Part shown: positions 54,546 to 62,819 of the stretch, piece after piece | Layout: each line of letters starts with the position of its first letter | Numbering within the stretch: position 1 is the stretch's first letter | Assembly: GCA_963820035.1 (NCBI GenBank) | Contig: CAWFYK010000008.1 | Location: forward strand, 36,582 to 100,581 | From: JAWWPG01 sp963820035 | GTDB lineage: Bacteria; Actinomycetota; Actinomycetes; Propionibacteriales; Nocardioidaceae | DNA: 64,000 bases | Direction: 5' to 3' | Program-made: the position numbers and the translations under genes | The notes under the pieces: model-generated | What the model was told of the DNA's origin: nothing | Database searches by the model: none | Seen by the model: the letters and a program-made list of their open reading frames with translations, nothing else

Positions 54546-55487
54546 TCAGCCGCGGGCGGCGAGCCTCGCCTTCCGAGCGTCGCGCTTCTCCGTGAAGCGG
54601 GTCGCGGAGGCATCGAGCTCGGCGAGGAACTCCGCGAGCTCGGTGCGGGCCTTCTCGCCCTCGCCGCTCAGCCCCTCCATCTCGAAGACCTTGCAGTAGC
54701 GCAGCACCGGCATCACGACCTCGTCGTGGTGCTGGCGCTGGTCGTAGATGCCCTCGACCGCCATCGCGACCGCCTTGCGCTGGAACCCGGGGATGCCCGC
54801 GCCCGGCATCTCGAACGTCTTGACCACGTCGAGGATCGCTTCCATCGCCTGGTCGGGTGCGACCTGCAGCGAGGCGTTCAAGAGGTTGCGGTAGAAGATC
54901 ATGTGCAGGTTCTCGTCGGCAGCGACGCGGGCGAGCAGCCGCTCGGCCATCGGGTCGGTCGTGAACCGTCCGGTGTTGCGGTGGGAGACCCGCGTCGCCA
55001 GCTCCTGGAAGGAGACGTAGGCAAGCGACCGCATGATGTCCTGGCCGTGGGCCGACTGGTAGCCCTCGGACATGTGCGTCATCCGGAACCGCTCGAGCTC
55101 GACCGGGTCGACGAGCCGCTTGACGACCATGTAGTCGCGCATCACGATCGCGTGCCGGCCCTCCTCGGCGGTCCAGCGGTGCACCCAGTCACCCCAGGCG
55201 GCGTCGCGGCCGAAGATGACGGCGATCTCGTGGTGGTAGCTCGGCAGGTTGTCCTCGGTCAGCAGGTTGACGATGAGCGCCGACCTTGCCACGTCCGGGA
55301 TGTCGGCGTCGTCCGGCGACCAGGGGTCACCCTCCATCAGGCCGTCGAAGTTGCGCCCGTCGCTCCATGGCACGTAGTCGTGGGGGAACCACTCCTTGGC
55401 CACTTTGTAGTGCCGGTTGAGCTCCCCCTCGACGACCGGCTCCAGCTCCCTGAGGAGATCGGTCTGACTCATCTCGTGCGTTGTCAT
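54546..55487 (-). CDS. desA: Acyl-ACP desaturase, soluble diiron type
   Basis: 313 residues. Iron ligands are in LTEDNLPSYHHE, TAEEGRHAIVM (EExRH) and AADENLHMIFYR. The family inserts a double bond in acyl-carrier-protein-bound fatty acids. A TetR-like palindrome lies 20-39 bases upstream. GAGAGG precedes the ATG at 55487; a second ATG is at 55472. Confidence 0.93.
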   Translation of the reverse strand: MTTHEMSQTDLLRELEPVVEGELNRHYKVAKEWFPHDYVPWSDGRNFDGLMEGDPWSPDDADIPDVARSALIVNLLTEDNLPSYHHEIAVIFGRDAAWGDWVHRWTAEEGRHAIVMRDYMVVKRLVDPVELERFRMTHMSEGYQSAHGQDIMRSLAYVSFQELATRVSHRNTGRFTTDPMAERLLARVAADENLHMIFYRNLLNASLQVAPDQAMEAILDVVKTFEMPGAGIPGFQRKAVAMAVEGIYDQRQHHDEVVMPVLRYCKVFEMEGLSGEGEKARTELAEFLAELDASATRFTEKRDARKARLAARG

Positions 55488-55506
55488 CGTGGGCCTCTCA
55501 GTAGCG

Positions 55507-55526
55507 AACCTACGTTACCGTAGGTT
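55507..55526. promoter_or_regulatory. Inverted-repeat operator before desA
   Basis: AACCTACG, four bases, then CGTAGGTT: a perfect 8-base inverted repeat ending 20 bases before the desA start. Size and spacing suit a TetR-family dimer. It probably controls desA, with the regulator encoded elsewhere. Confidence 0.65.
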
Positions 55527-55532
55527 ACACGC

Positions 55533-56417
55533 TCAGCCAGTCGGCTGACGCGGGTCAATCTCGTAGCGGTCGCCGTAGACGTGCCACACCAGAGTGGGGT
55601 CTAGGCCGAGGTTGCCCTCGTCGAGGAAGACCCGCTGCTCGGTGTCGATGCGGCTGGTGTCGTGGTGGCCGCGCTGTCCCAGCATGACCTCCCGGCGTAC
55701 GTCCAGGAAGGCGTTGAGGTAGGTCGCCTCGTTGCCGCCCTGGGCCGGCGTCTCGGCCCGCTCCATGGCGGCTCGCCTGATCCCTCCGAAGCTGCGGTCC
55801 CCGTTCCCCGGTCCGTGCATCACGATCGCGTCGTAGTAGATGAACTGCCCCAGCGTGGCCAGCCCGTCGGCCTTGGCCTGACCGACGGCGGGGTCGAAGT
55901 ACACCTTGTCGCGCTCGTGGTTCTGCGCGTGCTGGAAGACGGGGTCCGTCGCGGCGACCTTCCAGGCCTGGACGAACGGCTTGCCCAGACCCTTGTGCGA
56001 GGGGGTCCCGTTGACCCGCCGCAGCGCGGGAAGGAAAAGGGCCAGCGGGTTGTCCGGCTCGGTCCTGGTGTAGGCCGTGACGAGCTGCAACATGTCGCCG
56101 GTGCCGGAGCAGAAGCCGATGATGCCGGCGGTGTAGCCGCGGCCGTCGTGGATGTCCTCGATGTAGGCGTATTGCGCCTTCCAGTCGAGTGACGAGTTCT
56201 CGTTGCTGGAGACGATCTCCATCGCGATGTTCTTCTTGTAAGGAGTGTCGAGCCCGCCGTCGCCGTACGCCGGCACGGAAGTTGGTGAGTCCAAAGGCGA
56301 GCCTCCGCCGTACGCCGGGTGTGCGCTCACCGGTCCAGCGAGCGAGAGAACACCCACAGCCATCGCACCGACGGCAGCGAGGACGGGAATGGCCCGGCGT
56401 GCCCGACGAGGTCGCAT
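55533..56417 (-). CDS. Secreted chitosanase, glycoside hydrolase family 46
   Basis: 294 residues. The signal peptide (RRAIPVLAAVGAMAVGVLSL) ends near GPVSAHP. The catalytic domain opens KNIAMEIVSSNENSSLDW, with the acid glutamate, and continues YIEDIHDGRGYTAGIIGFCS, with the base aspartate, a diagnostic GH46 sequence. It cleaves chitosan outside the cell. A linker of about 30 small residues follows the signal peptide. A palindrome just upstream separates it from the SDR operon. Confidence 0.93.
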   Translation of the reverse strand: MRPRRARRAIPVLAAVGAMAVGVLSLAGPVSAHPAYGGGSPLDSPTSVPAYGDGGLDTPYKKNIAMEIVSSNENSSLDWKAQYAYIEDIHDGRGYTAGIIGFCSGTGDMLQLVTAYTRTEPDNPLALFLPALRRVNGTPSHKGLGKPFVQAWKVAATDPVFQHAQNHERDKVYFDPAVGQAKADGLATLGQFIYYDAIVMHGPGNGDRSFGGIRRAAMERAETPAQGGNEATYLNAFLDVRREVMLGQRGHHDTSRIDTEQRVFLDEGNLGLDPTLVWHVYGDRYEIDPRQPTG

Positions 56418-56475
56418 GCCATGACGCTATGCCGACTGCTGGCCCCGCCCAACTCGCAAGCACCCTCCCTCCGGG

Positions 56476-56535
56476 TGGTCCGTCACGCTTTGGGGGACGC
56501 AAATCGATTGGACCACCCCGGAACGTGACGGACCA
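56476..56535. terminator. Long palindrome between the SDR and chitosanase genes
   Basis: TGGTCCGTCACG (56476-56487) pairs perfectly with CGTGACGGACCA (56524-56535). After one mismatch the stem continues as TTTGGGG against CCCCGGA. It could terminate the dnaX-ybaB-SDR transcript. Confidence 0.65.
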
Positions 56536-56550
56536 TCGAGAGCATGGGGG

Positions 56551-56615
56551 TACGCCGCCCAGCCGGTGTGACGGTCAGCCGGTCCGCCCCTCAACCGGTA
56601 CGACGCTCAGCCGGT
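56551..56615. repeat. 16-base tandem repeat at the 3' end of the SDR gene
   Basis: Four units of exactly 16 bases: TACGCCGCCCAGCCGG, TGTGACGGTCAGCCGG, TCCGCCCCTCAACCGG, TACGACGCTCAGCCGG. The SDR stop (TCA, 56607) is at offset 8 of the fourth unit. TCA stands at offset 8 in units two and three also; unit one has CCA. Confidence 0.9.
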
Positions 56616-57494
56616 CAGGCTGAACGAGACGCCGGTGAGCCGCTCAGACTCGTCCCAGAGCCGCCGAGCCAGGCCGTCGTCACACGCCTCGGCTGACCGG
56701 CCCACGAGGGTGGGGGCGCCGCGTTGTTCGTTGCGGCCGTCGGGGCCGACGTAGCTGCCGCCGGGGATGTCGACGGTGGCGGCGTAGAGCAGCGGCAGGG
56801 TGCCCTGCTCGGAGCTTTGCGCGAAGAGCGCGTTGCCGGCCTTCATCACCAGGTTCGCGATGACATTGCCGGTGTGGCTCTGGAGGTTGGTGGCGGCGTA
56901 GCCGGGATGGGCGGCCATCGCCCGGACCGCCGCGTCGGCGGCCGCGAGCCGTCGCTGCAGCTCGGACGTGAAGAGCAGGTTGGCGAGCTTGGACTGCGAG
57001 TAGGCGCGCCACGAGCGGTAGCGCCGGTGCTCCCAGTTGAGGTCCTGCTCGTCGATGTGGCCGGACTTGTGCATCAGTGAGGAGACCGTGACGACCCGAT
57101 CGGTCACGTGAGGCAGCAGCAGGTTGGTGAGCGCGAAGTGACCGAGATGGTTGGTGCCGAGCTGCCGCTCGAAACCGTCAGCCGTACGGCCTTGCGGCAC
57201 CGCCATGACCCCCGCGTTGTTGAGCAGGATGTCGACGGATCCGGTGGTGGCAGCGGCGAATGCCCGCACTGACGAGAGGTCCGCGAGGTCGAGGGAGCGC
57301 ACCTCCGTGGAGCCGTCGATGCTGTCGGCTGCCGCGGCACCGCGGCTGGTGTCGCGGACGGCGAGCACCACGTGTGCCCCGGCCCCCGCGAGAACCCGGG
57401 CGGCGATCAGTCCCAGTCCGCTGTTGGCGCCAGTGATGACCACCGTGCGGCCCGACTGGTCGGGGATGTCCGCGGTGGTCCAGCCGTCACCCAC
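56607..57494 (-). CDS. Short-chain dehydrogenase/reductase
   Basis: 295 residues. The NAD(P) loop is VVITGANSGLGLIAARVL, followed by LLNNAGVMA and the catalytic YSQSKLANLL. It belongs to the retinol-dehydrogenase-like group, whose substrate is unclear. The GTG at 57494 overlaps the ybaB end by 8 bases; the frame is open to 57581, but that part lies inside ybaB. Confidence 0.87.
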   Translation of the reverse strand: MGDGWTTADIPDQSGRTVVITGANSGLGLIAARVLAGAGAHVVLAVRDTSRGAAAADSIDGSTEVRSLDLADLSSVRAFAAATTGSVDILLNNAGVMAVPQGRTADGFERQLGTNHLGHFALTNLLLPHVTDRVVTVSSLMHKSGHIDEQDLNWEHRRYRSWRAYSQSKLANLLFTSELQRRLAAADAAVRAMAAHPGYAATNLQSHTGNVIANLVMKAGNALFAQSSEQGTLPLLYAATVDIPGGSYVGPDGRNEQRGAPTLVGRSAEACDDGLARRLWDESERLTGVSFSLTG

Positions 57495-57891
57495 GGAGTT
57501 GCGGAGGGTCGTCGCTGGGCGGCTGAGGCGGTGTGAAGCCGACTCCCCCCAGGGCGCTTCCGAGATCTCCACCCAGCGCACCCTCGAGACCCCCGGTGAG
57601 GTCTCCCATCGCCGAGGCGGCGTTGCGCTGTGCGTTGTCGGCGGCGTTCTGCACGGCCGCCACGACGAGGTCGGCCAACGTCTCGGTGTCGGCCGGGTCG
57701 CACACGGAGGGATCGATCGTCAGCCCGACCAGCTCACCGGTGCCGGTCACCGTCGCTGTGACGAGCCCGCCACCGGAGCTGCCTTCGACGCGGGCCTCCT
57801 CGAGCTCGTGCTGCGCCGAGACCAGCCGCTCCTGCATGGCCGACGCCTGCTGGAGCAGCGCCTGGAGATCCGGGGTGCCTTCGGGGAACAT
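57487..57891 (-). CDS. YbaB/EbfC-family nucleoid-associated protein
   Basis: 134 residues. MFPEGTPDLQALLQQASAMQ and ELVGLTIDPSVCDPADTETL match the family; a longer C-terminus rich in glycine and proline is present. It binds DNA as a dimer and is usually cotranscribed with dnaX and recR. ATG at 57891. Confidence 0.93.
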   Translation of the reverse strand: MFPEGTPDLQALLQQASAMQERLVSAQHELEEARVEGSSGGGLVTATVTGTGELVGLTIDPSVCDPADTETLADLVVAAVQNAADNAQRNAASAMGDLTGGLEGALGGDLGSALGGVGFTPPQPPSDDPPQLRG

Positions 57892-57947
57892 GGCTTTCCA
57901 CCCTCGCGTGTTGTGGTTTCGGCCAGCCTACGTGGCGCTGCCGAGGG

Positions 57948-60197
57948 TTACCTGGCGACGTCGTCGCGGATGTCCTCGATCACCTCGGCGCCGAGCTCGC
58001 GAGCGAGCAGCTCCTGTGACGTCAGGCCGGCGTCGTCGATGACCGGGTCGTCGTCGGACACGTCAGCCGTGGCGTCTGGTCGTTGTCTGGCCGGCGGGCC
58101 GCCGGATCGGGTACGCCGGATCTCGCGCTTGGCTGCCTCGATATCCGGGGAGCGCCCGCCCGTGGCACGCTCCGTTGTGCCCACCGCGGTGTCGGTGCCG
58201 TCCTGGGCTCCCGTGCCGCTCGGTGCCGCCGCAGCTGCTGGCACCTCGGCCGTGTCGGTTGCGGTTGCCGGAGGTTCGGCGTCCATTTGGCTAGTCGGCG
58301 AGGCGTCGGTCGTGGAGCCCTGCTCGCCGGACCGCTCGCCGGTCGGGGACCCAGGTGACGTCGTCTCGCTGGACCCCGCGTCGTCGGAAGCGCCCGCCGG
58401 GCTCGAGCCGCCTGACGGTGCTGGTCTGGTGGATGGCCGAGCAGCCGCGAGGTTGGCGGACCCCACTCCGGTCCCTCCCGGGGTCGCCTTGGCGGCCGTC
58501 GTGTCCCCAGGACCGTCGATGATGCCCTCGACGCGCCAGTCCACCCCCAGCTCGTCGATGAGTGCCTGCTGGAGGATCTGGTCGGCCCCGCTCGACTTGA
58601 AGTTCTTCGCGGCGCCCGCGCTGGCGAACCCGATGGTGATGATGCCGTCGTGGAGATCCTTGACCTGCGCGTTCTGGCTGAGCAGAAGCCAGGAGAACCG
58701 TCGCATCGTCTTGACCCGGTCCAGCACCCCGGGCCACAGCCGCCGGGCATCGACGAGGGTCAGCCCGGAGGACGGTTCGCGAGGGGGTGCCTGATCGGGC
58801 TGGTTCGGCTCGCGAGTCGCGGCTGCTGCCGGAGCGGTTGCCTCGGCAGGATGCCGGACCTGCGACGGCTCCGCGGCCCGCGCCGCGTTCGGACTCGACT
58901 CTGGCGCTGGTTCGCTGGCCCGCTCCGAGCGGGCCTGGTCGACCGAAGATGCGGCCATCCCGCGGGAAGGCTCAACCGCACCTTGCGAGGGGGCATGCGT
59001 GGCCGGCATACCGGCATCTCCCACGACCGAGAGCCGGCGCTCGACACGGTCGATCCGGGCGCCCAACCCTTCGGCGGTCTGGTCCATGCCCGGGAGCAGG
59101 ATGCGCGAGCACATGATCTCGAGCAGCAGCCGGGGAGCCGTCGCGCCTCGCATCTCGGTGAGGCCGGTGCTGACGATGTCGGCAGCCCGGGTGAGCTCGG
59201 CCCGCCCGAACCGCACCACCTGGCTCGTCAGCCGCTCGGCCTGGTCCTCCGGAACCTCGAGCAGCCCGCGGGCCGCAGCGTCCGGCACGGCCGAGACGAC
59301 GACCAGGTCGCGGAGCCGGTGGAGCAGGTCTTCCGCGAAGCGCCGAGGGTCCTGTCCGGTGTCGATCACCTTGTCGATGACCGCGAAGAGGGTGCCGCCG
59401 TCATCGGCCGCGAGCGCGTCGACGGTCTCGTCGAGCAGGCTGTCGGGCGTGTAGCCGAGCAGCGCCGTGGTCAGCGCGTAGGTGACCCCCTCGGGTCCGG
59501 ACCCGCCGATCAGCTGGTCGAGGACGGAGAGGCTGTCGCGCACGGACCCGCCGCCGGCACGGACGATGAGCGGTACGACGGTCGGCTCGATGGCTACCTG
59601 CTCGCGCTCGCAGAGCGTGACGAGATAGTCGCCAAGCACTTTGGGCGCGACGAGCCGGAACGGGTAGTGGTGGGTGCGCGACTTGATGGTGCCGATGACC
59701 TTGTCGGGCTCGGTGGTCGCGAAGATGAAGCGCAGGTGGGACGGCGGCTCCTCGACCAGCTTGAGCAGGGCGTTGAAGCCCTCCTTGCTGACCATGTGGG
59801 CCTCGTCGATGATGTAGACCTTGTAGCGCGACCGGACCGGCGAGAAGAACGCCCGCTCCCGCAGATCCCGGGCGTCGTCGACGCCGCCGTGGCTGGCCGC
59901 GTCGATCTCGATCACGTCGAGCGACCCGGTGCCACCGGTGCTCAGCTCCACGCACGAGTCGCAGACACCGCAGGGCGTCGGCGTCGGCCCCTGCTCGCAG
60001 TTGAGCGCCCGAGCCATGATCCGGGCGCTGGTCGTCTTGCCGCAGCCGCGCGGCCCGGAGAAGAGATAGGCGTGGTTGGTGCGGTTGTTGGCCAGCGCCT
60101 GCGCCAACGGGGTCGTGACATGCTCCTGCCCGATCACGTCGGCGAACGTGTCCGGGCGGTAGCGCCGGTACAGCGCGAGAGGAGCGTCCACCCTCAC
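57948..60197 (-). CDS. dnaX: DNA polymerase III subunits gamma and tau
   Basis: 749 residues. The AAA+ domain begins ALYRRYRPDTFADVIGQ, with Walker A GPRGCGKTTSARIMARAL, zinc cysteines in CGVCDSC, and Walker B YIIDEAHMVSKE. Domain III is followed by a long Pro/Ala/Ser-rich linker (residues 385-480 and 545-690) and a conserved tau segment LWPGVLDRVKTMRRFSW. Part of the replicative clamp loader. GTG start at 60197. Confidence 0.96.
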   Translation of the reverse strand: MRVDAPLALYRRYRPDTFADVIGQEHVTTPLAQALANNRTNHAYLFSGPRGCGKTTSARIMARALNCEQGPTPTPCGVCDSCVELSTGGTGSLDVIEIDAASHGGVDDARDLRERAFFSPVRSRYKVYIIDEAHMVSKEGFNALLKLVEEPPSHLRFIFATTEPDKVIGTIKSRTHHYPFRLVAPKVLGDYLVTLCEREQVAIEPTVVPLIVRAGGGSVRDSLSVLDQLIGGSGPEGVTYALTTALLGYTPDSLLDETVDALAADDGGTLFAVIDKVIDTGQDPRRFAEDLLHRLRDLVVVSAVPDAAARGLLEVPEDQAERLTSQVVRFGRAELTRAADIVSTGLTEMRGATAPRLLLEIMCSRILLPGMDQTAEGLGARIDRVERRLSVVGDAGMPATHAPSQGAVEPSRGMAASSVDQARSERASEPAPESSPNAARAAEPSQVRHPAEATAPAAAATREPNQPDQAPPREPSSGLTLVDARRLWPGVLDRVKTMRRFSWLLLSQNAQVKDLHDGIITIGFASAGAAKNFKSSGADQILQQALIDELGVDWRVEGIIDGPGDTTAAKATPGGTGVGSANLAAARPSTRPAPSGGSSPAGASDDAGSSETTSPGSPTGERSGEQGSTTDASPTSQMDAEPPATATDTAEVPAAAAAPSGTGAQDGTDTAVGTTERATGGRSPDIEAAKREIRRTRSGGPPARQRPDATADVSDDDPVIDDAGLTSQELLARELGAEVIEDIRDDVAR

Positions 60198-60283
60198 GAC
60201 CTTAGCGCCGTACGACGACAGCGGGCTCGGCCGTCCACCGGCGCCGTTTGGTCCACCCGGCTCGGGCTGCTGCGGACGTGAAG

Positions 60284-60371
60284 GACCCCCCGTGCACCCG
60301 GCAGAGCTCGCTTACCCTTGCTGCCTTCCGGCCCTGGGGGAGTTAGGCAAGATACCGCCGCACGAGGGGCT
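60284..60371 (-). ncRNA. ffs: Signal recognition particle RNA, small bacterial type
   Basis: On the minus strand the conserved apical domain reads CCAGGGCCGGAAGGCAGCAA followed by GGGTAAGC, and the outer stem pairs CCCCTCGTGC with GCACGGGGGG. The RNA lies just upstream of dnaX and next to tRNA-Ser, a common arrangement. Ends are estimated from the outer stem. Confidence 0.92.
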
Positions 60372-60404
60372 GCGCCAGAGTCTACGACAGTCCCCCAGGC
60401 CCCG

Positions 60405-60461
60405 GGATTGCGGGGAAACGCAGGTTCCGGCGGCCTGAAAACCTGCGTTCTCCCGCAATCC
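60405..60461. terminator. Long palindrome between SRP RNA and tRNA-Ser
   Basis: Two 22-base arms (60405-60426 and 60440-60461), one beginning GGATTGCGGG and the other ending CCCGCAATCC, match at 20 of 22 positions around a 13-base loop. No U-tract follows. Confidence 0.65.
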
Positions 60462-60546
60462 GCACCAGCTGCACACGGTGGCGGCTCCTGGGTGTCTGCC
60501 GGAGCGGGTTTCCGCCACCGTCCCACCTACCGGTAGCCTCTGCGGC

Positions 60547-60634
60547 GGAGGATTCGCATAGTGGCCTAGTGCGCACGCTTGGAAAGCGTGTTGAGTGAAA
60601 GCTCTCAGGGGTTCGAATCCCCTATCCTCCGCCA
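60547..60634 (+). tRNA. tRNA-Ser (GGA)
   Basis: Acceptor GGAGGAT pairs with ATCCTCC. The anticodon stem closes loop TTGGAAA, giving GGA. A long variable arm (TTGAGTGAAAGCTCTCA) is typical of serine tRNA. CCA is encoded. The 308 bases after it, to 60942, show no supported gene. Confidence 0.97.
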
Positions 60635-60942
60635 CTCGAAACTGGCCGCTGACCTGCGGAAACGCCGACCTTGGCCCGAACTGCCCTAACTCTCGTCGAT
60701 GCTCGCCAACGGTCTTAGTCTCGGTTTCCAGTGTCAGTTGGGACCGCAGGCGGTGCTGGCGACGCCGCTGGCCACAGCACCGAAGGCCGGGCGCCGCGTG
60801 GGCGGTAGCCCACCGCCGTTGAGAGCGCCAGTTGGTGGCCTCTCGGAGTTGCCCACTTGCGGCTGGTATGACGGCCTGGCCGCGAGCTGAGCGAGAGTGG
60901 ATCGTGCTCCGCGTGGACTTGTTGTTGCCCTAGAGTCAGCGC

Positions 60943-61461
60943 GTGAGCGAATCCGGAATCAGCGAGCGCGATCGGCTGCAGCACTTTCTCGACCAGCAGC
61001 GCAAAGCCGTGGTGGCGATCATCGAGGGACTCAGTGAGTCTCAGCTGCACACGCCGGTGCTTCCCTCCGGCTGGTCGCCGATTGGGCTGATCCGGCACCT
61101 GGCGGGGGCCGAAGCCATGTGGTTCCAAGGGGTCGTCCTCGGGACCCAACCGCAGGTGACCTGGGACGACGGCATTGACGACCCGCCCTACGATCCCGAG
61201 GCACCGTTCACCACCGAACATTCCAGTGCCGCAGTGATCGAGCAGTACCGCCGTCAACGCGAGATGTCGAACGAGATCCTGCAATCGCGGGACCTACACG
61301 TGGCTCTGCTGGGCGAGCATGGGCTCAACTGGCCAGACGAGCCCATCACCGATCTGCGTTGGGTAGTCCTGCACATGATCGAGGAGACGGCACGCCACGC
61401 TGGGCACCTTGACGCCGCGCGAGAACTCCTAGACGGTGCCACCGGCCGGGCCCCCCGGTAG
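60943..61461 (+). CDS. DinB-family protein (DUF664)
   Basis: 172 residues, four-helix bundle. Metal-binding histidines fall in GLIRHLAGAEAMWF and EETARHAGHLDAAREL. The family includes thiol-dependent transferases (mycothiol or bacillithiol); substrate unknown. GTG start at 60943. Confidence 0.88.
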   Translation: MSESGISERDRLQHFLDQQRKAVVAIIEGLSESQLHTPVLPSGWSPIGLIRHLAGAEAMWFQGVVLGTQPQVTWDDGIDDPPYDPEAPFTTEHSSAAVIEQYRRQREMSNEILQSRDLHVALLGEHGLNWPDEPITDLRWVVLHMIEETARHAGHLDAARELLDGATGRAPR

Positions 61462-61576
61462 CCTCTACCGCGATCGCGCTGTCCTCGGCATATGGCGAAT
61501 GCTGAAGACGGAGACGCGGAATGAGGCACCCGGGTACCACCGTTCATGACGTGCGGATCGCTGCATGAGGTGCGTT

Positions 61577-62080
61577 TCAGGTGGTCGGCTCGTCTAGGAC
61601 GAGGCGCTGTCCGCCGTCGACCAGCTCACGACAGATATCCAGATGTCCGGCATGCGTAGCGGTCTCAACAATCACGTGCAACAAGACCTCTCGCAACGAG
61701 GAATACGGAGGGTCACCGCCATCCTCAAACCACCAAGCTGGCTCCGCGTCCAGCTCCAGCTTGTCGACAACCGCCGTCGCCAGTCTGCACTCGTTGGCGT
61801 ACTGCTCGAGTAATTCCTCGTCACTCTCGAGCTCCGGCGTGGTCCAGCCGTCGTACCCTTCGGGGAGATCCACCGGCTCGCCAGCCATGACAGCTCTGAA
61901 CCACACGCGCTCGACGTCCAGGGTCAAGTGCCTGATCAAACCTCGCGGCGTCCAAGCTGAGGGGACGCAAGAACGTCGACGAGCCTCGGCCGGCATCGCC
62001 CTGAGCTGTTCCGCAACATGCGCCCGCTGAGCGTCGAGCCACTCGAGAAGCTCGCGCTTCATAATCAGTTCCGAGGCCAT
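61577..62080 (-). CDS. DinB-family protein (DUF664), second copy
   Basis: 167 residues. GLIRHLTLDVERVWFRA and VETATHAGHLDICRELVDG carry the three histidines. It is a diverged relative of the gene at 60943, in opposite orientation. ATG at 62080 is preferred; another is at 62062. Confidence 0.87.
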   Translation of the reverse strand: MASELIMKRELLEWLDAQRAHVAEQLRAMPAEARRRSCVPSAWTPRGLIRHLTLDVERVWFRAVMAGEPVDLPEGYDGWTTPELESDEELLEQYANECRLATAVVDKLELDAEPAWWFEDGGDPPYSSLREVLLHVIVETATHAGHLDICRELVDGGQRLVLDEPTT

Positions 62081-62149
62081 GTCCACATAAGCAGTCAACC
62101 TTATGCGGTCTTCTGCGCTCAATACCGGCTTGAGAACAGCGGACTTCCA

Positions 62150-62405
62150 TTGAAGGTTCCGTGCGGTCGCCGACGGCGAGGTCCACGCCATGCTCATCGA
62201 ACCGGTCGGCGTGGCAAACACCGAGGATGCCGGTGGGTCCGCTCACCGCCGGGTTCGATGACATGGAAAAGCTCGTCTGTGTCGTCATGGGTGTGCCACA
62301 CAACTCGCCTTGGACCTCCACGACCTTGATCTCGTCGTCATTGAGCCGCGTCACCACCTTCGGCGACCAGTGGTCAGCGAAGGTCGCCAGGTTCTCTCCC
62401 AGGTC
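62150..62405 (-). pseudogene. Broken cupin-domain gene
   Basis: One frame reads GENLATFADHWSPKVVTRL and NDDEIKVVEVQGEL. The next frame continues WHTHDDTDELFHVIE, the cupin metal-binding motif, and then stops. The first frame then resumes with GVCHADRFDEHGVDLAV. At least two frameshifts are needed, and a stop codon precedes the first frame with no start after it. The conserved order shows what the intact protein was. Confidence 0.75.
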
Positions 62406-62656
62406 TCAAAAGCGCCGATCTCCTTTTCGATGCTTGTCCGGAAGCGCCTGATCACCTTCAAGATCGTCAGGGCATCTGTGAACAACTCCACGTCGGGCTC
62501 GAAGTCCGGGTCCACTATGTACTCGATGAGCTCGTGACTGAGGTCGTGGCGGTGAGGGTAGATGTCTTCCAGCCGGTCGGCCTGGGCCAGCGTGATTGCA
62601 TCGGTCAATCGCCAACGATCAGTTCGGCAGCACCCAAACGCAAGCAGCATGACCAT
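62351..62656 (-). CDS. Hypothetical protein, possibly a remnant
   Basis: 101 residues with a plausible core, ADRLEDIYPHRHDLSHELIE and LFTDALTILKVIRRFRTSIE. The last 18 codons run into the broken cupin region in another frame, so the 3' end may have been altered. I do not recognise the family. It may be a truncated gene. Confidence 0.35.
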   Translation of the reverse strand: MVMLLAFGCCRTDRWRLTDAITLAQADRLEDIYPHRHDLSHELIEYIVDPDFEPDVELFTDALTILKVIRRFRTSIEKEIGAFETWERTWRPSLTTGRRRW

Positions 62657-62819
62657 GCCTCTACCCGGCGCATGACGCGCTCCTGCTTCGTGTTGTCAGC
62701 GGATCGTTTGTCGGAACGTGCCAGTGCGGGATCCGTAATCGGAACGGTCATAACCGTCGGCGCAGTTCTGCGGCGCCCCGACGCGGGACCGCGATGGAGG
62801 TTCGCTCAGCGGGCAGCAC

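Noticed and set aside
60699..60890. Short plus-strand frame after tRNA-Ser
   Set aside because: No ribosome site, no recognisable family, and unremarkable composition.
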